Positions 25,539-33,546 of a DNA stretch of 64,000 nucleotides are shown piece after piece (within the stretch, counting starts at the first letter, position 1; the number at the start of each line of letters is the position of its first letter). A program made the translations under genes and the position numbers. Source of the DNA: RGIG5612 sp045546255 (lineage in GTDB: Bacteria > Bacillota > Clostridia > Lachnospirales > Lachnospiraceae); contig JAZQCK010000078.1 of the NCBI GenBank assembly GCA_045546255.1, positions 1 through 64,000 on the forward strand. The letters are read 5' to 3'. A model generated the notes under the pieces. The model searched no databases and was not told the origin of the DNA. It was given only the letters and a program-made list of their open reading frames with translations.

Positions 25539-26150
25539 ATGGACAAGAGAGAAATCAGACAGGAAGTAACGGATAAGAAGAATGCGCTGGAAAGAGATCA
25601 GGTCGAAGAGTGGTCTGCTCAGCTGAAAGAGAAGTTCTGCAGCCTGGATGCCTATAAAGAGGCAGAGGCGATTTATTTTTATATGTCATATAACAGCGAG
25701 GTGCAGACGATCCCGATGATTGAGCAGGCGATCCTGGACGGAAAGAGGGCAGCCGTTCCGATCATGCTGAAGAGCGGGAAAAGCTTTAATAAAAAAGGCG
25801 AGCCGAAGCATGACTATATGGAATTCGTCTATCTGAAGTCGATGGATGAATGCGTTCCAAACTTTATGGGGATTCCAGAGCCGCCGGCAGAGTTGATCAC
25901 GGAGCATCCGGAACGGATCGCAGATGAAAAAGAAGTTTTGATCCTCATGCCAGGCCTTGCATTTGATAAAGAAAAGAACCGCATCGGCTATGGAGGCGGT
26001 TTCTATGATAAATATCTGGATTCCCATCCGGACACCATCTTCCACAAAGTGGCGCTGTGCTTTGATTTCCAGATCTACGAGCACATTCCGACCGAGCCCC
26101 ATGATGAGAAGATGGACCTCATCGTCAGCCCGTCATATACGATTTCTTGA
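25539..26150 (+). CDS. 5-formyltetrahydrofolate cyclo-ligase
   Basis: 203 residues. It converts 5-formyl-THF to 5,10-methenyl-THF with ATP. The phosphate-binding signature 'RIGYGGGFYDKYL' and the upstream 'LILMPGLAFD' are diagnostic, and the N-terminus has the usual basic helix. I prefer ATG 25539 to 25533 because AGAGG lies at proper distance. It starts 12 bases after holA and is probably co-transcribed with it. Confidence 0.93.
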   Translation: MDKREIRQEVTDKKNALERDQVEEWSAQLKEKFCSLDAYKEAEAIYFYMSYNSEVQTIPMIEQAILDGKRAAVPIMLKSGKSFNKKGEPKHDYMEFVYLKSMDECVPNFMGIPEPPAELITEHPERIADEKEVLILMPGLAFDKEKNRIGYGGGFYDKYLDSHPDTIFHKVALCFDFQIYEHIPTEPHDEKMDLIVSPSYTIS

Positions 26151-26262
26151 TTTTTATTATTTTATGCAGAGTAAATCTTTCTGCTCCGTACGGTCAGCAC
26201 CGCTCGCTTTGCTCACGTCCTTCGGATAAGCTCGCTGCACGTCCGATGGAGCGAAAACAAGT

Positions 26263-26327
26263 TTCGCTGTATCGTTCTCGCCCAATGACCGCCTGTGCAA
26301 GCACCGCGGTCGCTGGGCTCGCTTCGC
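26263..26327 (-). repeat. Dispersed structured repeat, copy on the minus strand
   Basis: Read on the minus strand, this element aligns along its whole length with the repeat just after glnS (29557-29623): a GCGAAG[T/C]GAGCC opening, an [A/T]AGCG-like link, a hairpin, then CATT[A/G]GGCGAGAA and an ACA..GCGAA end. The hairpin arms differ but still pair (GACCGC/GCGGTC with GTGC/GCAC here). It lies in a gene-free stretch (26151-26458) whose remainder is GC-rich sequence with further short self-complementary segments. Confidence 0.65.
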
Positions 26328-26458
26328 ACAAACTCCGGTCTGCGGTGCGTAGCAAGTAGCGCTCCTCGACCTGCGTATCGTCCGCACAGCTTGCTAAGTG
26401 CTGCCGAAAGTCACAAAAGATTTCTCTGCATACAATAATGAATCAACAAATTTCTCTA

Positions 26459-26488
26459 TTGACAGTGCTGAGGATCAGGTGTTATTAT
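26459..26488 (+). promoter_or_regulatory. infC operon promoter
   Basis: TTGACA is a perfect -35, followed 18 bp later by TATTAT. The expected transcript has a leader of about 185 bases. Confidence 0.75.
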
Positions 26489-26517
26489 ATTGCAGTCGTT
26501 TGAAAACAAAGAAGAGT

Positions 26518-26637
26518 ATCCACTCTCACCTCGTCGCAATCGGGCGCACGTTGGTTAATATTTTTAAGATCGGCAGAAGTATGCCGCATCTTAGATGTAT
26601 GAGTGGATAGTTCTTTGAACTATCTTCTTTTATTTTT
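26518..26637 (+). promoter_or_regulatory. infC leader with terminator and long-range pairing
   Basis: An intrinsic terminator (GATAGTT/AACTATC, 26606-26624, then TTCTTTTATTTTT) sits 43 bases before infC. ATCCACTC at 26518-26525 is exactly complementary to GAGTGGAT at 26601-26608, whose last three bases belong to the terminator stem, so the two structures compete. This is the layout expected of L20-type autogenous attenuators known upstream of infC-rpmI-rplT in Firmicutes; the L20 site itself is inferred. Confidence 0.7.
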
Positions 26638-26679
26638 AAGGATATTTACAACTTTCAGTAAAGGATTAGGAGGTGTGAC

Positions 26680-27183
26680 ATCAACTACTTAATTAATGAA
26701 CAAATCAGGGAGCGTGAAGTAAGACTGATTGACGCTGATGGCCAGCAAAGAGGCGTTGTTTCCATCGAGGAAGCAAGAGCAGCTGCAGATGAGGCCGGAG
26801 TTGATCTGGTGTTAATTGCCCCGACGGCAAATCCGCCTGTATGCAAGATTATCGATTTTGGTAAGTTCCGTTATGAGCAGGCCAGAAAAGAGAAAGAAGC
26901 GCGGAAAAAGCAAAAGACCATTGAGATCAAAGAGATTCGTCTTTCACCGAATATTGATGTGAACGATATTAAGACGAAAGCGAACATGGCACGTAAGTTC
27001 ATTGAAAAAGGCGACAAAGTGAAAGTTGCACTGAGATTCAGGGGACGCGAGATGGCACATATGCAGGAGAACAAGCATGTCTTAGATGACTTTGCTGAAA
27101 TGCTCGAAGATATTGCCACGGTCGACAAAGCCCCGAAAGTTGAAGGCAGGAACATGGTCATGTTCCTTACAAAGAAGAAATAA
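26680..27183 (+). CDS. infC: Translation initiation factor IF-3, ATC start
   Basis: 167 residues. The N-terminal domain (INEQIREREVRLID) begins before any ATG: the frame has no usual start until 26809, which would cut into the conserved core. AGGAGG at 26668-26673 lies six bases before ATC 26680, giving (M)NYLINEQIRERE. IF-3 genes commonly use AUU, AUC or AUA, because IF-3 discriminates against such codons and so limits its own synthesis. The C-terminal domain has 'IRLSPNIDVNDIKTK' and 'KVKVALRFRGREM'. IF-3 binds the 30S subunit and proofreads initiation. Confidence 0.93.
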   Translation: MNYLINEQIREREVRLIDADGQQRGVVSIEEARAAADEAGVDLVLIAPTANPPVCKIIDFGKFRYEQARKEKEARKKQKTIEIKEIRLSPNIDVNDIKTKANMARKFIEKGDKVKVALRFRGREMAHMQENKHVLDDFAEMLEDIATVDKAPKVEGRNMVMFLTKKK

Positions 27184-27217
27184 TACGATAATAATTAACA
27201 GCCAGGAGGGAATAAAA

Positions 27218-27415
27218 ATGCCAAAGATTAAAACAAAAAGAGCTGCGGCGAAACGTTTCAAAAAGACAGCAAACGGAAATCTTAAGAGAAATAAAGCTTA
27301 CAAGAGCCATATCTTAAACAAAAAGACCACGAAGAGAAAACGTAATCTTCGTAAGGCCACTATGACTGATGCTACGAATGTAAAGAACATGAAGAAGATC
27401 TTACCATATCTGTAA
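27218..27415 (+). CDS. rpmI: 50S ribosomal protein L35
   Basis: 65 residues. The start is the ATG after CCAGGAGGG. It is very basic, with the family signature 'MPKIKTKRAAAKRFKKT' and a C-terminal 'MKKILPYL'. It is the middle gene of infC-rpmI-rplT, with 34 bases before it and 29 after. Confidence 0.97.
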   Translation: MPKIKTKRAAAKRFKKTANGNLKRNKAYKSHILNKKTTKRKRNLRKATMTDATNVKNMKKILPYL

Positions 27416-27444
27416 GAACTTTTTAGTCAAAGGAGGAATAAGAA

Positions 27445-27801
27445 ATGGCAAGAATTAAAGGCGGTTTAAACGCAAAGAAAAGACACAATAGAACACTTAA
27501 GCTGGCAAAAGGTTATAGAGGAGCCAGATCAAAACAGTATAGAATTGCAAAGCAGTCCGTAATGAGAGCACTCGCATCTTCCTATGCAGGAAGAAAGCAG
27601 AGAAAACGTCAGTTCAGACAGCTGTGGATCGCAAGAATCAACGCAGCAGCAAGAATGAACGGTCTTTCTTACAGCAAGTTTATGTATGGACTGAAGACAG
27701 CTGGCAACACGATGAACAGAAAAGTCTTAGCTGACATTGCAGTAAACGATGCAGCAGGCTTCGCAGCTCTGGCAGAGACAGCAAAAAACGCAATTCAGTA
27801 A
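27445..27801 (+). CDS. rplT: 50S ribosomal protein L20
   Basis: 118 residues, full length. The N-terminal basic extension (KGGLNAKKRHNRTLKLAKGY) and the globular 'RQLWIARINAAARMNGLSYS' block are typical. L20 binds 23S rRNA early in assembly and in Firmicutes can bind its own operon leader to cause premature termination, which fits the leader structure upstream of infC. Confidence 0.97.
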   Translation: MARIKGGLNAKKRHNRTLKLAKGYRGARSKQYRIAKQSVMRALASSYAGRKQRKRQFRQLWIARINAAARMNGLSYSKFMYGLKTAGNTMNRKVLADIAVNDAAGFAALAETAKNAIQ

Positions 27802-27822
27802 TACTTCGTGAATGAGCATTAT

Positions 27823-27846
27823 GAGCCGGACGAATATGTCCGGCTC
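27823..27846 (+). terminator. rplT terminator
   Basis: A perfect 9-bp GC-rich stem (GAGCCGGAC/GTCCGGCTC) with a six-base loop. The T-run is short (TTCTGTAATTT). Confidence 0.8.
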
Positions 27847-27927
27847 TTCTGTAATTTATAAAGCTGAGTCATCCTCAGCACTGTGAAAAAGAAACTGAAA
27901 TCAGAGCATACAAGTTAGGATCTTACT

Positions 27928-29565
27928 ATGGAAGAACAAAAAGTTTCAAGAAATTTTATAGAGCAGGAAATTGATAAGGATCTTGCAGAAGGTAATTATA
28001 GCCGCGTGGAGACCCGGTTTCCACCGGAACCGAACGGCTATCTGCATATCGGCCATGCAAAGTCGATCCTTTTAAACTATGGTCTGGCAGAAGAGTACAA
28101 CGGCACATTCAATCTGCGCTTTGATGATACCAACCCGACGAAAGAGGATGTGGAGTTTGTGGATTCCATCATCGCTGACGTGAAGTGGCTTGGCGCAGAC
28201 TTCGAAGACCGCCTGTACTTTGCTTCCGACTATTTCGATAAGATGTATGAGGCAGCAGTCAAGCTGATCAAAGATGGAAAGGCTTATGTCTGTGATCTGA
28301 CGGCCGATGAGATCAGAGAGTACCGCGGAACGTTTGAAACACCGGGCAAAGAAAGCCCATATCGGAATCGTTCCGTCGAGGAAAACCTTGCGCTCTTTGA
28401 AGAGATGAAGAGCGGCGCGATCGAGGATGGCGCACGTGTTCTGCGCGCGAAGATTGATATGGCGTCCCCGAATATGAACATGCGTGATCCGGTCATCTAT
28501 CGTGTGGCACATGTTACGCATCATAGAACAGGGGATAAGTGGTGCATCTATCCGATGTATGACTTTGCCCATCCAATCGAGGATGCCGTCGAAGGCGTCA
28601 CCCATTCCATCTGCACAATGGAGTTTGAAGACCACAGACCGCTTTATGACTGGGTCATCGAGAACGTCGGTTTTGAAGAGTCGCCGCGCCAGATCGAGTT
28701 TGCAAAGATGTATCTGACCGGTGTTATTACCGGAAAACGTTATATTAAGGAGCTTGTGGCAAACGGAACCGTAGACGGCTGGGACGATCCGAGACTTGTG
28801 ACGATCGCAGCACTTCGCCGTCGTGGCTTCACACCGGAGTCGATCCGCATGTTTATCGAGCTTTCCGGTGTTGCAAAGGCACAGAGCTCTTCTGATTATG
28901 CAATGCTGGAGTATTGCCTGAGAGAAGACTTAAAGCCGAAGGCACCGCGCTATATGGCAGTACTGGATCCAATCAAGCTGATCATCGATAACTATCCGGA
29001 AGACCAGGTCGAATATATGGACGCGGTCAATAATCCAGAGAACGAAGAAATGGGAAGCCGCAAGGTCCCGTTTTGCAAAGAACTCTATATCGACAGAGAA
29101 GACTTTATGGAAGAGCCGCCGAAGAAATACTTCCGTTTGTTCCCGGGCAACGAGGTGCGTCTTATGAATGCATACTTTGTCACCTGCGTGGACTACAAGA
29201 AGGATGAGACCGGCAAAGTCACCGAGGTTCATGTAACCTATGATCCGGAGACCAGAAGCGGATCTGGCTTCGAAGGCCGTAAAGTTAAAGGCACGATCCA
29301 CTGGGTCAGCGCAAGACATGCAGTGAAGGCAGAGGCAAGACTCTATGAGCAGCTGGTGGATGAGGAGCGCAACATCAATCCGAATTCCCTGACTGTTATG
29401 GACAGCTGCTACATCGAGCCGGAACTTGCGAAAGCAAAACCGGGAGACCACTTCCAGTTCGTCCGTCATGGCTACTTTAACGTCGACTCTCATGACACAA
29501 CTGACGAGAAACTGGTCTTTAACCGCATCGTCTCCTTGAAGAGCTCGTTTAAGTTGCCGAAGTGA
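27928..29565 (+). CDS. glnS: Glutaminyl-tRNA synthetase
   Basis: 545 residues. It charges tRNA-Gln directly. HIGH is at residues 40-43 (PEPNGYLHIGHAKS), followed by 'LRFDDTNP' and 'GVTHSICTMEFEDHRPLYDW'. The two C-terminal beta-barrels recognise the anticodon. The second signature loop, MSKRKL in Escherichia coli, reads TGKRYI here: Lys-Arg is kept but the Ser and the second Lys are changed. From memory this matches a subset of Clostridia enzymes, so it is unlikely to mean loss of activity. No T-box is visible in the short upstream region. Confidence 0.95.
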   Translation: MEEQKVSRNFIEQEIDKDLAEGNYSRVETRFPPEPNGYLHIGHAKSILLNYGLAEEYNGTFNLRFDDTNPTKEDVEFVDSIIADVKWLGADFEDRLYFASDYFDKMYEAAVKLIKDGKAYVCDLTADEIREYRGTFETPGKESPYRNRSVEENLALFEEMKSGAIEDGARVLRAKIDMASPNMNMRDPVIYRVAHVTHHRTGDKWCIYPMYDFAHPIEDAVEGVTHSICTMEFEDHRPLYDWVIENVGFEESPRQIEFAKMYLTGVITGKRYIKELVANGTVDGWDDPRLVTIAALRRRGFTPESIRMFIELSGVAKAQSSSDYAMLEYCLREDLKPKAPRYMAVLDPIKLIIDNYPEDQVEYMDAVNNPENEEMGSRKVPFCKELYIDREDFMEEPPKKYFRLFPGNEVRLMNAYFVTCVDYKKDETGKVTEVHVTYDPETRSGSGFEGRKVKGTIHWVSARHAVKAEARLYEQLVDEERNINPNSLTVMDSCYIEPELAKAKPGDHFQFVRHGYFNVDSHDTTDEKLVFNRIVSLKSSFKLPK

Positions 29566-29723
29566 GCCTAGCGGCCGCTGCGTTTACGCAAGCGGACATT
29601 AGGCGAGAAGGAACATGAGCGAAGCGAATGCCGAAGTGAGGATTGCAGCCGTCGTGCTTGCACAAACGGCTATAATCCGAGAAGGAACAACGAACGCAGT
29701 GAGTTGCCGAAGTGAGCCTAGCG
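29553..29723 (+). repeat. Tandem structured repeat overlapping the glnS stop codon
   Basis: A 21-bp sequence at 29553-29573, containing the last glnS codons and stop, recurs exactly at 29703-29723, 150 bp downstream. Between them lie two degenerate 75-bp units, each with TGCCGAAGTGAG, a hairpin (CCGCT-GCGT...ACGC-A-AGCGG, then AGCCGT...ACGGCT) and CGAGAAGGAACA. One minus-strand copy lies at 26263-26327 and a partial copy at 6674-6712. It opens the 590-base gap before 30156; a short reading frame across it has no protein-like features. Confidence 0.7.
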
Positions 29724-29766
29724 ACTCGGTAATAGAATCTGCCGGTTCATGCAGCTTGACGGTGAT

Positions 29767-29966
29767 TTCACACATTTCCCACCACTTTTCTGATTTGAAT
29801 CAGTGGTGAAAATGATGAAATATGCATATTTGAATAAAGTTCACACATTTCCCACCATCTTTTTCAATGAAAAAGTGGTGGGATTTTTGTGAAGTGAATC
29901 TCAGGATGCATGAATGCTAGTATTATTGGCAAAATACGCGTTAAAAAATGGTGGGAAATGTATGAA
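29767..29966. repeat. 18-bp motif present three times between glnS and the GT-C-like gene
   Basis: TTCACACATTTCCCACCA occurs at 29767-29784 and 29840-29857, and inverted with one change at 29949-29966. Further inverted and direct elements follow (GCTAGTATT against AATACTAGC; CAGGATGCATGA twice) up to about 30000. The stretch has no coding capacity. Confidence 0.6.
29851..29888 (+). terminator. Terminator downstream of glnS
   Basis: CCCACCA(T)...TTTTTC pairs with GAAAAAG(T)GGTGGG around an AAT loop, with a bulged C, and is followed by TTTTT. One copy of the 18-bp motif provides the left arm. Confidence 0.75.
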
Positions 29967-30140
29967 CTTGGGCCCAGGATGCATGAGTTGAATACTAGCA
30001 AGTTATTTCAGGACATCACTAGCGATTATTTGAAATGGCTTTTTAGGGGGCTGCTGTGCATATTATCTTGAGTAATGACGAAGAATAATGCGCATGTTTT
30101 AAGCTTCTAGCATGAAATAGTGAAATCTGCCGGTGGATTG

Positions 30141-30149
30141 TGATAGAAT
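30141..30149 (+). promoter_or_regulatory. Extended -10 placed at the start codon of the next gene
   Basis: TG-A-TAGAAT ends six bases before ATG 30156. Transcription would begin at or next to the A of that ATG, giving a leaderless message. Confidence 0.4.
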
Positions 30150-30155
30150 ACTAAC

Positions 30156-32471
30156 ATGATTTCAGTTGTAATCATGCTGATCGTGATTCTTCTTGCAAGC
30201 TGTGCACTAGGAATCATCAGCAAAAGAAAAACGGAAGAGTGCATTCCGCTTACGATGATGGGCACGATCGTGTGCCTGTATATTTTTTATTGTCTGAATC
30301 TACTAATCATTGGGCGCTTCTTGATTTATGTGGTTTTTTTCGCGATGATACTATTTGCTGTTACTAAAATTGCATCTAGGAAAGTTGCTGCCAAAGAAAA
30401 CCCATATGCTCCTGCAAGTGATTCCGTAATACAAGATAATCAAGCGATTACGGCTCGAGGCTTTTTATTTGAGAAACTCTTCACCTCCGGAACGGTTCTT
30501 TTTCTGGGCTTATCTGTTTTATTTATCATCTATGCAAATCATCTGAAGCCGGCCGTCTGGGATGAGCTCCGGCTTTGGGCGGCGATGCCGAAAGCACTGC
30601 ACTTTACGGAAGCAATGCAGGTAGGGGAGGGCTCGCTCCTTTTTACCACTATGCAGTCCTATCCGCCGGGAATGGCGCTGCTCGTCTATTTCTTTACGGC
30701 ACTATCAGGTACATTCAGCTACGGAAGCATCTTCGCAGTTTGTTGGATCTTTATGGCAGCTTTGATCATTCCGGCGGCAAAGCAGCTGAAATGGAAACAG
30801 TGGTATATGCTGCCTTTGATCTTATTCTTTGCGGTCGTGATACCAATCGTTCTGACTGTGAATGGAAACGGCCCGAGCGGGGACTGGAATTTCTTCTTTG
30901 TAAGTCTATATATTGATCCAATCCTGGGATGCCTCATGGGATATGCCTTTTATCAAGCCATCAACAACCCGACACGTCACGGCTTCGATATGATCAGTTT
31001 TTCTATCACTTTATTCGTGTTGCCAACACTTAAAAACATGGGCGCAATCTATGCGTGCGTAGCATTTGTGATGGCAGTGGTGATCATGCTGGTGATGCAG
31101 AAAAACGGCAGTGGATGGGGTCGCAAGATTCTCTATACTGTCATTCCTCTCATTGCAATCGCCATCTCATATTTTTCCTGGCAATGGATCATCAACCGCA
31201 GAGGGACCGGCGAGTTTATTGATATGCAGCTGTCCTCCTTTACAGGGACGAAACTGGTGAATGTCCTAAAAGGCATGGCTTCCTGGGGTCATATTCCGTT
31301 TGTGTATTATGTGCTGTTCTTTATTTTGTTTGGCCTGTTTATGACATTTATTCTAAAAGACATTCCGAAAAAGGCGGCACTAATCGGAGCAGCAGGCTTT
31401 GTTGTAGCATTCCTGATCTTCTTCTATGGCTACACCAGCCACTATGGCCTGATGCTTTCTTCCATTCATCGCTATACGTCGACTTTCACCTTCGCAGCCT
31501 TCATTTATTTCATGCTGCGCTTCTTTGCAAGAATGAACCCGAAAGCAGAGTACAGCTTCCGCGGAAAACTGATCGACGACAATTATCAGGAATATCAGGA
31601 AGATCATGAGGCAGACGAAGGCGAACTTAAGGAAATTGCGGAAACGGAGCAGAAGTGGGCGGATGCCGGGCTAGTATTACATGAGCAGTTAAAGAATGAA
31701 TCGGGGCAGCCAGTTCAAAGTGAAGTGAAAGCTACCGGCCGAGAATCGGATATGAGCGAATCTTCGAATAAGGAAATGACTCGGGCGGAAGCGCGGGCGA
31801 TTTCCAAGAGTGTGATCGTGAATATCCTTCCGTCGAAGCCAGTGAATTCCGGGAGATTGATGTTTATTGAGGCGTTGATCATTTTAGCGGCAGTTCTGCT
31901 TCTTTTTAACAGCAGAAATTATCAGCTGAAAAATGACAGCATGAATGAGGCGGCGCAGATGATCCCGAAACTGGAAACCATGGTGCAGCAGGGGCAGGAT
32001 GCGGCCGTCCTTAATCCGTCGGGTACAACCAATTTGCCGGCTATCGGGCAGAATCCGGAGACGGCCATCATGATCAAAGATGCCGGCGTAAAACAGTATT
32101 CTGTCAAGCACCCGGCGAAATGTTACCTCGCCCTTGGAGGCGACACACGCAAGCAGTCTCAAAGACACGAGACTTATGCGCTTGAAGCCATCGGAAGCAA
32201 GCTAAATATCCAGAATATCTGGTGCGATAAACTGTTTAATGAAGCAGAGGATGGAGTTGTAACAAGCCAGCGTGAGATGACGAGGATCTGGGCGCAGAAT
32301 CTGCTTAAGGGAGGATATGAATACGTGCTGATAATTGATCCGGATGCAGATATCCTTTATGCGATCAATGAAATCGAATCAAGCGCGCTGCCATTCTTGC
32401 AGGAGAATTACTTTGTTCTGCGGGTTGTTCCAAATGGTGGAGAGTATGGCATTACATTTGTGAAACCGTAG
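30156..32471 (+). CDS. Multi-pass GT-C-like membrane protein
   Basis: 771 residues with about a dozen hydrophobic segments in the first 470, then a soluble acidic linker (about 475-550), one more helix (about 570-590) and a 190-residue outer domain. The first outer loop has 'AVWDELRLWAAMPKAL', where an acidic pair after Trp recalls the catalytic loop of lipid-linked GT-C glycosyltransferases. 'SYPPGMALLVYFF' also fits that class. A role in glycosylating envelope components is inferred. No ribosome binding site is seen. It lies just outside the island border and ends in its own terminator. Confidence 0.6.
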   Translation: MISVVIMLIVILLASCALGIISKRKTEECIPLTMMGTIVCLYIFYCLNLLIIGRFLIYVVFFAMILFAVTKIASRKVAAKENPYAPASDSVIQDNQAITARGFLFEKLFTSGTVLFLGLSVLFIIYANHLKPAVWDELRLWAAMPKALHFTEAMQVGEGSLLFTTMQSYPPGMALLVYFFTALSGTFSYGSIFAVCWIFMAALIIPAAKQLKWKQWYMLPLILFFAVVIPIVLTVNGNGPSGDWNFFFVSLYIDPILGCLMGYAFYQAINNPTRHGFDMISFSITLFVLPTLKNMGAIYACVAFVMAVVIMLVMQKNGSGWGRKILYTVIPLIAIAISYFSWQWIINRRGTGEFIDMQLSSFTGTKLVNVLKGMASWGHIPFVYYVLFFILFGLFMTFILKDIPKKAALIGAAGFVVAFLIFFYGYTSHYGLMLSSIHRYTSTFTFAAFIYFMLRFFARMNPKAEYSFRGKLIDDNYQEYQEDHEADEGELKEIAETEQKWADAGLVLHEQLKNESGQPVQSEVKATGRESDMSESSNKEMTRAEARAISKSVIVNILPSKPVNSGRLMFIEALIILAAVLLLFNSRNYQLKNDSMNEAAQMIPKLETMVQQGQDAAVLNPSGTTNLPAIGQNPETAIMIKDAGVKQYSVKHPAKCYLALGGDTRKQSQRHETYALEAIGSKLNIQNIWCDKLFNEAEDGVVTSQREMTRIWAQNLLKGGYEYVLIIDPDADILYAINEIESSALPFLQENYFVLRVVPNGGEYGITFVKP

Positions 32472-32492
32472 ACTGTTTCAATTTACAACATC

Positions 32493-32560
32493 ACAACAAA
32501 AAGGTTGTAGCCTAAAGGCTGCAACTTTTGTTTCTCTATTGAATCCGGCTGTGGTATGGT
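32493..32560 (+). promoter_or_regulatory. Island operator site A and promoter for the TPR gene
   Basis: ACAAC-N6-GTTGT at 32493-32508, then TTCTCT (32532-32537), 17 bp, and TATGGT (32555-32560) with an extended TG. The palindrome centre is 31.5 bp before the -35, as at the other four sites. Its right half also belongs to the preceding terminator stem, so this is the least independent of the five. Confidence 0.5.
32500..32529 (+). terminator. Terminator of the GT-C-like gene
   Basis: A 13-bp stem including two G-T pairs closes a TAAA loop and ends in TTTTGTTT, 28 bases after the stop codon. Confidence 0.85.
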
Positions 32561-32679
32561 TTTTATGGGTGAGTGGAAGCCGTTTCGTTTATGCTTAGAG
32601 CGGTGAATGAAAGTCATGGGACGGATTGCTGCTGATGCCTATCGTATAAGTAATTATTTATAACTGGAGGTTTAGGAAT

Positions 32680-33387
32680 ATGATTGATTATGTAGCACGA
32701 AGCGGAGCATTGTTAAAAGACAAAAAGGCACAGGCGGCACTGATCCTCTGCGAGCAGGGAATCGGAGAAGGCAGCCCGGATGTCGCAGCTCTTTATGTTA
32801 ACGAAGGAATTGCTTATCTTTACATGAAGCAGTTTGAAAAATCTCTGGAAATGTTTGATAAGGCCTGCGAGCTGGATCCGACTGACGGCGATGCACAGTA
32901 CAACCGCAGCATGGCAATCCGTGAAATGCAGCGCCATGAAGAGGCTCTTCAGAACTATGAGATCACATACCAGAAGTTCCCAAATCATTTCTTCAACTTG
33001 ATGAATTGCGGAAATGTCAGAAGACGTCTTGGTAAACTCGATGAGTCAGTTGAAATTTATGAGAAAGCGTTGGCACAGCAGCCGGATAGCTGGGAGCTGA
33101 TGTATAACATCGCATGCGTTAAGATCTTACAGGGCAAATATGAGGAAGCACTTGATTTGATCAATAAGGGCCTGGAGCTGAACGATGATTTCGGTGAGTT
33201 CTATTATTGCAAAGCCATCTGCCTGAAGAATTTAGGTGATGAAGCAGGCAAGGAAGAAGCATACAACATTGCGATCAAGTATAAACCGGAAGATGACCGT
33301 CCGCCTCATGGCTGGGGCCCGCATCCGGAAGAACTCAAGGAGCCTCATGGACCTTGTATGAGAAGTGAAGTGATCAAGGGAATCTAA
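32680..33387 (+). CDS. TPR-repeat protein at the left border of the island
   Basis: 235 residues, soluble. At least four tetratricopeptide units are visible, for example 'EGIAYLYMKQFEKSLEMFDKACELDP' and 'SVEIYEKALAQQPDSWELMYNIACV'. TPR proteins are protein-binding scaffolds. The N-terminus (DYVARSGALLKDKKA) and the C-terminus (VIKGI) match a 97-residue protein at the other end of the island, 22 kb away, so they are paralogs. GGAGG lies before the start. A palindrome-linked promoter about 115 bases upstream suggests co-regulation with the reductase genes. Confidence 0.85.
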   Translation: MIDYVARSGALLKDKKAQAALILCEQGIGEGSPDVAALYVNEGIAYLYMKQFEKSLEMFDKACELDPTDGDAQYNRSMAIREMQRHEEALQNYEITYQKFPNHFFNLMNCGNVRRRLGKLDESVEIYEKALAQQPDSWELMYNIACVKILQGKYEEALDLINKGLELNDDFGEFYYCKAICLKNLGDEAGKEEAYNIAIKYKPEDDRPPHGWGPHPEELKEPHGPCMRSEVIKGI

Positions 33388-33400
33388 GAAAGGATTTGAT

Positions 33401-33433
33401 AAAGCCGTTGGGAGTTAACCCGGCGGCTTTTTT
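33401..33433 (+). terminator. Terminator of the left TPR gene
   Basis: A 12-bp stem (AAAGCCGTTGGG against CCCGGCGGCTTT, with two G-T pairs), a six-base loop and a T-run. Confidence 0.9.
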
Positions 33434-33473
33434 GAAAACCTGTTGGTTTTAAAGACCTGCATGAACAAAACAA

Positions 33474-33504
33474 AAAACTGAGCAGGATTGTCCTGCTCAG
33501 TTTT
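33474..33504. terminator. Terminator of the minus-strand reductase unit
   Basis: A perfect 14-bp stem (AAAACTGAGCAGGA and complement) with a TTG loop. On the minus strand it is followed by T-rich sequence, and it also has T's on the plus side, so it works both ways. Confidence 0.92.
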
Positions 33505-33546
33505 GGTTCTTGCAATAACTATATAAGAAGTCTTAGTAGGAGAGGT

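Noticed and set aside
27847..27927. T-box leader before glnS
   Set aside because: The gap is only about 80 bases, with one small hairpin and no T-box core sequence.
29615..29809. 64-codon frame after glnS
   Set aside because: It runs across the structured repeat, has no ribosome binding site and its composition is not protein-like.
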